Assembly: GCF_049306965.1 (NCBI RefSeq)
Contig: NC_133193.1
Coordinates: 16,475,001 to 16,539,000 of the forward strand
DNA: 64,000 nt
From: Danio rerio
Lineage: Eukaryota; Chordata; Actinopteri; Cypriniformes; Danionidae
Reading direction: 5' to 3'
In this document: one piece after another, positions 30,199-39,745 of the stretch
Numbering within the stretch: the first letter of the stretch is position 1
How the letters are laid out: each line of letters starts with the position of its first letter
Translations under genes and position numbers: made by a program
The notes under the pieces: generated by a model
Told to the model about the DNA's origin: nothing
What the model saw: only the letters and a program-made list of their open reading frames with translations
Databases searched by the model: none

Positions 30199-31325
30199 CA
30201 CTCACCGGCCACTTTATTAGGTACACCTTACTGGTACTGGTTGGACCCCCTTTTGCCTTCAGAACTGCCTTAATCTTTCGTGGCATATGTTCAACAAGGT
30301 ACTGGAAGTATTCTTCAGAGATTTTGGTCCATATTGACATGATAGCATCACATAGTTGCTGCAGATTTGTTAGCTGCACATCTGTGATGCGAATCTCCTG
30401 TTCCACCACATCCCGCAGGTGCTCTATTGGATTGAGTTCTGGTGACTGTGGAGGTCATTTGAGTACAGTGAACTCATTGTCATGTTCAAGAAACCAGTCT
30501 CAGATGATTCACGTTTCATGACATGGCACGTTACCCTGCTGGAAGTAGTCATCAGAAGATGGGTACACTGTGGTCAGAAAGGGATGGACATGGTCAGCAA
30601 CAATACTCATGTAGGCTGTGGCGTTGACACAATCCTCATTTGATACTAATGGTCCCAAAGTGTGCCAAGAAAATATCCCCTACACCATTACACCACCACC
30701 AACCTGATCTGTTGATACAAGGCAGGATGGATCCTTGCTTTCATGGTGTTGATGCCAAATTCTGACCCTACTGTATGTGGCAGCAGAAATCAAAATTTAT
30801 CAGACCAGGCAACGTTTTTCCAATCTTCTATTGTCCAATTTTGGAGAGCCTGTGTGAATTGTGGCCTCAGTTTCCTGTTCTTAGCTGACAGGAGTGGCAC
30901 CCCGTGTGGTCTTCGGCTGCTGTAGCCCATCTGCCTCAAGGTTGGAGTGTTGTGCATTCAGAGATTCTCTTTTGCATATCTCAGTTGAAAAAAAAAGTGG
31001 TTATTTGAGTTACTGTAGCCTAGCCTTTTTATCAGCTCAAACCAGTCTGGCCATTCTCCTCTGACCTCTGGCATCAACAAGGCTCACTGGATATTTTCTC
31101 TTTTTCGAACCATTCTCTGTAAACCCTAGAGATGGTTGTGCATGGAAATCCCAGTAAATCAGCAGTTTCTGAAATACGCAGACCAGCCCATCTGGCATCA
31201 ACAACCATGCCACGTTCAAAGTCACTTAAATCACCTTCTTCCTCATTCTAGTGCTAGGTTTGAACTGCAGCAGATCGTGTTGACCATGTCTACATGCATA
31301 AACCTAATAAAGTGGCCGGTGAGTG
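30199..31325 (-). mobile_element. Tc1/mariner element copy C, full length, inactive
   Basis: CACTCACCGGCCACTTTATT on the left and its inverse AATAAAGTGGCCGGTGAGTG on the right, flanked by TA. The minus strand carries decayed transposase: the C-terminal segment at 30170-30409 (LCDAIMSIWTKISEEYFQYL), and the N-terminal LVDARGQRRMARLV region near 31037-31100. Stops and frameshifts scatter through it. At 1.13 kb it is the most complete uninterrupted copy of the family here. Confidence 0.92.
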
Positions 31326-32344
31326 TATGTTGGTAAAATAACAGAAATTGTACTGGCAGTTTATTGCAAGGTTTTTGTACCATAATATACAACAAGAACC
31401 CATGCAATATATCACTTTAAACTTTTAAAATGTTAATAAAAGTAACTTTTTAAGGTTCAAATGTAAAGAAAATTTTTCATTTAAAATATGAATTACAAAA
31501 TACAAAGAAAAATGCTAATTTATAAATATTTTTTATAGTGCAAAATTAGTATTTATAGACCCTAAATGTCTACCCACAGGATTAAGAAAGATCTACTAGT
31601 CTAGACAGTTGATTTCTGCCAAATGTCAGATGTTATTTCACACCAACACTTTTAAACTAATTTCCTAACCAGATATTAGCTTTGGAGAAAACTGGGAAGT
31701 CACGCAACAACACTTATGTACCCAAACAGAAAATGAAAAGGTGCAGTTAGACTGTTTCTTTATAATGAGATCATGACATATTTTTCTTGAGATTGAAAAG
31801 AAAAACACTAGATGCCTTAAGGGCTCAGAAAGTCCCAATAGTTCTCGAATGACATTTGAGAGATGACAGTATTAACCCTCGTGTTCCGTTTTGGGTCTTT
31901 CAGGCATGAAAGACAATAAAATATTTTTTAAATGTTTTTTTTGGACTATTGAGGCAATCTATATGATGGTGCATTTCTAGTTTTAGTTTTAGGTGGAAAT
32001 ATAAAAGTTTTTTGTTTTTTTATCCAGAACTTTTAAAAAGAACTTACTTTAGAGCTATTACTGTAATCACAACACCATGACACCATGAAACGGTGATATT
32101 TTTATTCAAGGTTATCATAACATTAGAAACCTATACCGTATACTGGCCCATGCCTACTCATCTTGTACTGAGGGGTCCACGTGTTTGTTCAGCAAATCGT
32201 TGCTTTATTATTTAACAAAACAAATGCATTTATTGTCATTTTTTTTGTTTTTAGGATAGTACAATATTTATTATATACACAACTATTTAAAATCCTTTAG
32301 ATAACAAAATCTTGAGAAAAATCGCCTTTAATTTAAAGTTCTTC
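31326..32344. other. Spacer between Tc1 copy C and the nested element at 32.3 kb
   Basis: AT-rich. Around 31875-31940 the words CCTCGTGTTCCGTTTTGGGTC look like a piece of a common fish repeat. No exon seen. Confidence 0.4.
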
Positions 32345-33182
32345 ATTCTTAAACGCTTAACGTGAAAAAAGCTTAACGTGGCTTAATGTACCTAAACATC
32401 AACTAAAGGATCCCAAATTTCTGTCAAACTAATTTAAAAAGAACTACTTTAACTACTTTAAAAAGAACGACTCCCAATTCCATAGATAGATAGATTGAAA
32501 AACATCACGCTAAGCGTTTTCTCCCCCATTGAAGTCTATTATAAAGAAAAGGCATAACGTGGCTTAATGTACCTTAACAAGAAGCCGTGAAAATCAAATT
32601 TTTATCAAATATTACATGTGATTAGCACAAACTACTAGCAAAATGAGCCCCGTTTCCACAGCTAAATTGAACAGTATTGTGTTAAGTGTTTTCCCCTACT
32701 GTGTGTTGTTGTGGAGATGTCAATGGCATTTACAAGCACATTCTTTTGACAGCAAGGGTTAACCTATCAAAAATAAAAAGTGGTTTTATGACCAGCCTTT
32801 TTAACATTTGGTTTCTTTAGTTGTAGTAGAGTAACCTTAAGAAAATGCTTAACATGATATTGTTCACTTTATCTATGGAATTAGGGCGCGTTCTTTTGAT
32901 AATAGTCAGTGTTAATCACAAGCAAAGTTTGACAGAAATTTGTGTTTTCCTGGCCGGTGTTAAGGTATGTTCAGCCACGTTCAGTTTCCTTATAATGGAC
33001 TTCTATGGCGAGAATACTTAAAGTGATATTATTCATTTGATACACTAAATTACAAGCTTGTTCTTTTAACAGCAGAAAGTGTTTATGAGCATATTTTGGT
33101 GTGCCCCACTTGTTGAGGTACGTTAAGCCATGTTAAGCTTTTTCCTTTTATAATGGACTAAAAATGCATAAGATGAAAATTG

Positions 33183-34400
33183 GGCTGCACAATTAATCGA
33201 AAATTCATTTTCGATTTTGGCTTCAACGACTATGAAAAAACCTTAATCGAGATAACAAGTTTGTTGCATCATATACCGCCCCCTTTCTATTTGTATACAT
33301 TTGTTGCTCTGCAAAGCTCAGTTTCACATAAACATTACTAAAAGCATGTATCGTAATGTAACTTACAGCACGGAATGTGCGTCATTCATTGATGTACATT
33401 CGAATCAATCGTGTTTTTAAAAGCATGAGATCGCATGCTGAAAGAGATCGCATGCTGTTGTGTGTATGCGCTCAGCCTCAGAGACGAGCAGAGCACACAC
33501 ATCTAAAGTCATCTTAAAGTTAGACTCTAATGGTCAAATAGCTGTCAAAACGCGGTGTTTCGTGATTATTCATATTAACCCTCATTTGTGTAATAAGCAA
33601 ACGAGTTTGGAATTAAAAGGCGTGAAAGAGAAACTATTAATCAGAACCGTACTGCTCTTAAATTGACAGCGCGCAATATTCCTTGCTGCCGACTGTTTTT
33701 ATCATTAAACAAACAACAAAAGGACAAAATCCCTCAATTTACAGTGAAGATGCTTAAAGCACAGTTTGTTTCATATTTTCATTCTATTGTATTTATTTCC
33801 CTTATTTGCAAAGAGGAAAATAACTATATTTGCCCTCCTGAATTGTTAGCAACCCTTTCCCCCCCAATTTCTGTTTAAAAGAAAGAAAAAACTTATTTTA
33901 ACACATTTCTATACATAATAGTTTTAATTACTAATTTCTAATAACTGATTTCTTTCATCTTTGCCATGATGACAGTAAATAATATTTACTAGATATTTTT
34001 CAAAATACAAGCATTTAGATTAAAGTGTGATTCAAAGCCCTGATTAGTGTAATTTGGCAAGTCATTGTATAACAGTGGTTTCCTCTACAGACAATTTAAA
34101 ATATATATTGATTAAGGGGGGCTAATAATATTGACCTTAAAATAGGTTTAAAAATATTTAAACCTGCTTTTATTCCAATATTAAAACAAATACGACTTTC
34201 TCCAGAAGAAATATTATGGAAAATACTGTGAAAATTCCTTGCTCTGTTAAACATCATTTGGAAAATATTTATTACAAAAAAAAATTTCACTGAAGGGCAA
34301 ATAATTTTGACTTCAACTGATAATCGTTTTGAATAATTGTGGTAACAATTATGACCAAAATAATCGTGATTATGATTTTTCCTATAATCGAACAGCCCTA
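33183..34400. mobile_element. hAT-like element with GGGCTGCACAATTAATCG ends (middle layer)
   Basis: The left end TGGGCTGCACAATTAATCG and right end ATAATCGAACAGCCCTA form the inverted ends of a common fish hAT family. Flanking 8-mers ATGAAAAT-like and GAGAAAAT match at 6 of 8. The 68- and 71-aa frames at 33460-33878 are not transposase. It contains the MITE at 33855-34322. Confidence 0.75.
33855..34322. mobile_element. TTGAAGTCA-family MITE (innermost layer)
   Basis: The same family as 26017-26515: CCCCCCAATTTCTGTTTAAAAG, CATAATAGTTTTAATTACT, GGTTTCCTCTACAGACAAT-type words and the right end AATTTTGACTTCAACTG. The left terminus is worn. Confidence 0.85.
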
Positions 34401-34735
34401 TGAGAAAATTTTCATTCACTAAAATTACAGCTCATTCTTTTTACATCAGAAAGTTTGTCATGAGTAAAATTAGATAAAAATGTGATTTTCCACGCTTGTT
34501 GTAAAGGTACATTAAGCCACGTTAAGGTTTTTTCTAATGATAGACTTCAATGGGAAGAAAACGCTTAGCGTGATGTTTTTCACTCTATATGTGAAATTGG
34601 GACTCATACTTTAAGTAGCTGGGTTAATTACAAGTAAAGTTTGACAGAATTTGGGTTTCTCTGGTTAATGTGTAGGTACATTAAGTCATGTTAAAACTTT
34701 TTTCACGTTAAGCATTTTAGAACGTCTCTCCAAAT

Positions 34736-35338
34736 TAAATGATTGGCAGTGGATATTACTAATACAAAAATTTAAGAAAGGTTTCAGCACTAAATAAAAA
34801 CAAAATAGTTTTGATAAATTTCTTGTTTGGAAAAGCTAAAACGATCATTTGGCTAACAAGAAAGAATAAAGCAATGCTAAGTGGAGGCACTGATCCCTTA
34901 CAAATGTTTAAAGCTCTGGTTAAAAGTAGTTTAATGATGTAGTATAAGTATTATGAATTTTTTTTTTTTTTTTTTTTGTGGGGATTTGAAAACATACTAT
35001 GTCAACCCAGTGAAGAAGGAGGGTTTAATATTGTTTTAAAGAGGAGAGAGTGATTTTTATCTGGATCGTGTAATGATATGAATGTATAATTGTTTTTCTA
35101 ATTAGAAGAAGTTCGAAGGTCTGTCTCTCTCTCGCATACCGTACACACTTCTAACAATGTTAATGTACAGTAACGTTATGTCAACCTGATGAGACCCCAT
35201 AAGGGGAGTTGGTTCTTTTTCAAAACAGAAGACGTGACATCGCTATAAGTAACAGCACGTTTCTTGCAGCTGCTTGCATTTATTAGTCGGTAATAATATC
35301 ATAACTGACACATATTAATAAGACAAACTGACCAATAC
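34736..35338. other. Spacer with a poly-T run
   Basis: Includes a T run at about 34959-34978. Nothing else recognised. Confidence 0.4.
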
Positions 35339-35470
35339 CTGTCCTCTGCAGTTACAGCGGTCACGTAACACGAGACTGTAGACATAACAACGACACCTTC
35401 TTGTTCTTGTGATGACAGCCATGCAGTCCGAGCAAAACAGCGCCACTCTCCGTACAGGATGAAACTTTTC
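35339..35470 (-). other. mterf2: Possible first (5' UTR) exon and promoter of mterf2
   Basis: The minus strand shows a good splice donor, CAGAGGACAG followed by GTATTGG (boundary at 35339/35338), in a short GC-richer patch with CACGTAAC-like and GCGCC motifs. It lies on the correct strand 5.5 kb upstream of the acceptor in front of the mterf2 start codon. It could equally be an unrelated promoter or exon. No cDNA support can be seen from sequence. Confidence 0.25.
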
Positions 35471-35990
35471 AGATTTACAGATTTTGAGAAGGAAATAATG
35501 CTGCAGGAAATAAGATATGACCACTCGCTTACTTAAAACCGTAAAACTGGCTTTAATACAATATGAACATGTATGAATGGCATCCAAAATATTCCAAGCA
35601 AAGAGTTAACATTCTGCTGGCTATTTTTGACTGAAACTACATGGGGACTGTCTTTTAACCACATGAAAACAAATGAAGTACCTTAAAACGGCTGTGGTTT
35701 CTATAATGAGCACAGAGAGCAATTAGTTTGAAGGGCAGTGGATAGTGAGTCACAGTTGGAGTTTAATCACAATGCTGGATCATTCCTGCCTCCTCAAACT
35801 GTTCGCTCAGCCCACCCTCGAGGACTCCACAATCTGGAGACTCACACAGAGATCTGCCTTCACAGATCAGCCCCCAATGACTACATGTATGAGCTACCTG
35901 TACAAGACACAGCTTAAAACAGCCATTGTTCTTTGTTTGAAAACTAAAAACTTTTTTATTTTAAATAAAGGGTGTTGAAATCTTCTTGAC

Positions 35991-36309
35991 CAGTGGTTCT
36001 CAAACTGTGGTACGTGTACCACTAGTGGTACACAGGCTTCCTTCTAGTGGTACACGGAGGAATGAAATATGCCTTGTACATGCTATACACATTTCAAAAT
36101 TTATCAAAAATGATGTATATAGTCTGCTATATATGAAATATAGCCTATATATCCGAGGTAATCTGCAACGTTTTTTAACTTTGCAAAGTTGTAGCTGCTT
36201 TACTGGGCCTACTACGCTACTGTATTTCAATACTGCTAATTTTGGTGGTACTTGGAGAGACAGTTTTTTTCTGAGGTGGTACTTGATGAAAAAAATTTGA
36301 GAACCACTG
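35991..36309. mobile_element. 319-bp hAT MITE, deletion derivative of the 20746-23108 element
   Basis: It has the same CAGTGGTTCTCAAACT and TTTGAGAACCACTG ends and the same subterminal TAGTGGTAC and GGTGGTACTTGG words. A middle segment (GTAGCTGCTTTACTGGGCC) matches the right part of the large copy (GTAGCTGCTTAATTAGGCC). Target duplication TTCTTGAC/TTCTAGAC (7 of 8). Confidence 0.9.
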
Positions 36310-36379
36310 TTCTAGACATCTCTGAAACTTTTTTGGGGGGAATACTGGTTACATTCATTCATATTTCTCCGGCTTTGTT

Positions 36380-37027
36380 CAGGCCCGGATTGGCTAATCG
36401 GGAGAACCGAGAGAATTCCCGAGGGACAGGTCCGTTTTTTGGCCGCGAGGGCCGGTGTCCCTAGCTGCTTGCACTCTCAGCAGTCACACTTTTTTCATTT
36501 ATTTATTTATTTGACTATAGCCTTACTCTTTTTATTCATTGTTTCGCCACAGCTCCGCTCTTTTCATTTATTTTCACGCAGCCTGTGAGCAAAATGCAGC
36601 CTGCAGGTTAATGATGATGTATCATCTGACCCCAAATAGCAGCACCTTAGTGAATATAAGAATTAAAATAATTAATATTAATGAATATTACACTTGCTCA
36701 TTGAAAATCAGATGTTTCACTACATTAATAAATCTCACGAAACAGTAGTCAGCACATTGCGTTACGACGCCGCCGACCCGAGTTCAAACCTGGCCTGAGA
36801 AATTTAATTTTTTTCAGTTTTATTGTTACGACATGTAATTCTGTTTTGGGTTACTTATGTAGGTGTAGCCTACATGTTTTATTTAAATTTTATGAGCGAC
36901 CACTGTTACAAAAGACTGGATATCTATAAAGGATTTAGCACAGAATTTATATTCAGGTATTGCACTGAGGTGGGCCAGTCTAAGGCTTGAAACTCCAGGG
37001 CTGAAAAGGAGTCCCACTCCGGCCCTG
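36380..37027. mobile_element. hAT-type element with tRNA-like segment (copy 2)
   Basis: CAGGCCCGGATTGG to CCACTCCGGCCCTG with exact target duplication GCTTTGTT (36372-36379 and 37028-37035). The body parallels 17363-18196, including the decayed tRNA-like segment with a B box (GAGTTCAAACC) at 36780-36790. Confidence 0.9.
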
Positions 37028-37096
37028 GCTTTGTTACTGATTTATCAGGGGTCGCCACAGACAAATTTAAATGATAGGATGATATTAATAGAACGA

Positions 37097-37447
37097 GGGG
37101 CGACTTGATGGCTCAGCCCTGTCGCCTCACAGCAAGAAGGTCGCTGGTTCGGGTCCTGGCTGGGTCAGTTGGCATTTCAGTGTGGAGTTTGCATGTTCTC
37201 CCCATGTATGTGAGGGTTTTTTTCCGGGTGCTCTGGTTTCCCCCACAGTCCAAAGACATGCATTATAGGTGAATTAAGTAAACTATATTGGTCGTATATG
37301 TATGCATGTAAGAGTGTGTGGGTGTTTCCCAGTCTTAGGTTACAACTGGAAGGGCATCCGCTGTGTAAAACATATGCTGGATAAGCGACCCCTGATAAAT
37401 AAAGGGACTAAGCCGAAGGAAAATGAATAAACGAATGAATGAATGAA
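37097..37447 (+). mobile_element. DANA-type SINE
   Basis: The head GGGGCGACTTGATGGCTCAG, body GCAAGAAGGTCGCTGG and TTGCATGTTCTCCCCATG, and tail GGACTAAGCCGAAGG with GAATGAATGAA are all present. A short deletion removes the part between GCTGGATAAG and CGACCCCTG. It lies at the junction of the tandem duplication described at 36310-37562. Confidence 0.93.
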
Positions 37448-37448
37448 G

Positions 37449-37562
37449 TCTTCTAGACATCTCTGAAACTTTATTTTGGGGGAATACTGGTTACATTTAT
37501 TTATTTCTTCAGCTTTGTTACTGATTTATCAGGGGTCGCCACAGACAAATTTAACTGATAGG
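37449..37562. repeat. Second unit of a ~115-bp tandem duplication (empty site of two hAT insertions)
   Basis: TCTTCTAGACATCTCTGAAAC to GGGGTCGCCACAGACAAATTT repeats the sequence found at 36310-36379 plus 37036-37076, but without the hAT elements found in the first unit. Confidence 0.85.
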
Positions 37563-37639
37563 TAAAATAGAATTTGTGTTATTGTATATATTTTGCATAT
37601 TAATAATAATGATGTAAAACTATTATGGGCAAAACAGCC

Positions 37640-38915
37640 TGCCTCAATATATTTGTTTTCAATACACTTTTGAACATAATAATTACTAGTAAAGTATTAA
37701 TAACTCATTTCTTTTGCCTTTACCATGATGATGGCAGTACATAATATTTTACTTGTTATTTTGCAAGAAACTAGTATTCAGCTTAAAGGGTATTAATCAG
37801 CTATTTTACCCATTTTTCGACATTTAAGATAAGTCTTTTGTGTCTCCAGAATGTGTCTGTAAAGTTTTATCTCAAAACACCCATCAGATTATTCATTATA
37901 CCTTTCAGAAAATTGGATTTTCTGCTCTGAACACAATGTAGCTGTTTTTGTGGCCCGTGCCTTTAATGCTAGATCTCCCCGCTCACTGCATCAGATAAAC
38001 AGCACAGTGACAGACATGAAGGAAGCGGATCTCACGTAACTTTTGTGAGAAAAACTACAGTAAGAACTTTCCCAATGACCATTTGATGTATTTGTTGTGG
38101 AGTTAATTCAAGCCTTTCTGCAACGATGAGTCATTGTTATAATGAATGTTGTTATAAAGTTTGCACACACACAGCTCGCGCATTAAGCTTTGCACTATTT
38201 TGCATGCTAAGTGGGACAGGATACAAATTCAACCTGATTTAACATTCACAAACCGGGATTGAAGCCTCTTCTTTTTTATTTGTACTGACACGCGGCTGTG
38301 GTGATAAAGTAAAGATGGTAGAATCACTTTAATATAATGTTTTAAATGTTTTTAACTTCCTCTTGATCACATTTGATGATGATTGATGATCACAGAGAGC
38401 TGAACAGATCTTTTAATCCCAGCCATTTTGTGCACGTCCTGTCTTGTTGATATGATTATTTAGTATGTGTTACTACGGAGACATGTTAATATGCAGTTGT
38501 CAATCAAAACGGTGGGTGGGGATACCGCACTCCTACATCACGTTGCAGTGGACCCTAAAATAGGGGGGATTTTGATCCTATTTTAACATTAGAAAATTTT
38601 AATCATTAGAAAAGGAGACTTTTTGTGTCAATATGACTGTGGACACACTGTACCTACACACAGTTCTTTCCAACATTATTATTATTAAATTATAGGCAAG
38701 TTAGGGTAATTAGCTAAGTCATTGTATAACGATGGTTTGTTCTGTAGACTATCGGATATAAGTATGTATTATTGACCTTATTTTTTTTTTTTTAATGCTT
38801 TTAAAAATATTATAGAAAATACTGTGAATATTTCCTTGGTTTGTTAAACACCATGTGGGAAATTTCAAAAATAATACAAATTTCACAGGAGAGCTAATAA
38901 TTTTGACTATATGTT
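37640..38915. mobile_element. TTGAAGTCA-family MITE interrupted by a ~0.9-kb insertion
   Basis: MITE words appear at 37660-37790 (AACATAATAATTACTAG, TTTACCATGATGATGGCAGT) and again at 38690-38915 (GTATAACGATGGTTTGTTC, TTCCTTGGTTTGTTAAACAC, GAGCTAATAATTTTGACT). Between them, about 37792-38690, is foreign sequence beginning TATTAATCAGCTATTTTACCC and ending near a TTATTATTATTAAATTATAGG tract. That segment resembles a known fish repeat with GGAGACTTTTTGTGTCAATA near one end, but I could not fix its termini. Confidence 0.7.
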
Positions 38916-39745
38916 TAATTAAACCTGTAGAGTGGAATATTGATAACAAATTCAGATTTATTATAATTATATGTTTAACTATTGTAATATTGTTTATCAC
39001 TTTATCATACATGTAATAAATTTAGGCTTTTTGCAATACACATATTAAATTGCAATGTAGTATGCTGCTGTTTGTACAAGAGTTGCGACTTTTGCAAATG
39101 TTTTCCCCTGTATGCAAACATTCAGGTTTCAGCAGAGCATTGCTGAAATGGTTGACTGAAGCTGTGACTCTCTGCAAATAAAGAGTCACTTCCTTATTTC
39201 ACTTTTATCTAAAAATTAACTAACAGATTGAATTGCTTTATATGTAAACACAACAGAACTGTATTTAATTTATTATTAATTCCACTTTATATTTAATCAA
39301 ATAAATCCAGGCTTAATGAGCATAAAAGGCTTATTATATATTTTCTCAGCTATGCATCATTAACATTGTGGTTACTCAAACACACACACATACACACAAG
39401 ATATAACCTAAAGAGAGAGTGTGTACAACAGAGTGATTGTACATTGCCTAATGTTTGAAGATTCCATTTGATTTATGAGATAAAACGTTCGACACAAGAT
39501 TAAAAGAAGCACCTTAAATGGAAAGATAAATGATAACCATGTGCTCTGGGTTATAAGGGAGTATACTGGCATGAGGAAAGCAGAGCAAGAAAAACTGCAC
39601 CTGAAAAATCCCTTCACCTATGAAGGACAACATCACGAGTGGGTGGAACTTATTGCCAAACTCCAGAAACAGGTTACTCAAATTTCTCAGTATGTGAAAG
39701 GCAACAGGCAGTATTCAGACTCACGAATGGACAAAGGAGAGCAGG
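38916..39745. other. Upstream region of the Ig-domain gene
   Basis: Contains no recognised repeat after 38916. A 100-aa frame at 39541-39843 overlaps the Ig gene's signal peptide region in another frame and does not look like a known domain, although its first part (39541-39740) is compositionally protein-like. The promoter or an upstream exon of the Ig gene is probably here, but I see no decisive motif. Confidence 0.35.

Larger units (their letters stand above)
32345..34735. mobile_element. DNA element with long inverted ends built of repeated ~150-190-bp subunits (outermost of three)
   Basis: The left part has direct-orientation units with AACGTGGCTTAATGTACC at about 32376 and 32557. The right part has inverted units near 32965, 33115, 34505 and 34670 (e.g. 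GGTACATTAAGCCACGTTAA). The outermost ends are mutual inverses: AACGCTTAACGTGAAAAAAG on the left and CTTTTTTCACGTTAAGC on the right. The words TTTGACAGAAATT and ACTTCAATGGGAAGAAAACGC recur in the units. No coding capacity. It is interrupted by the element at 33183-34400. Confidence 0.7.
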
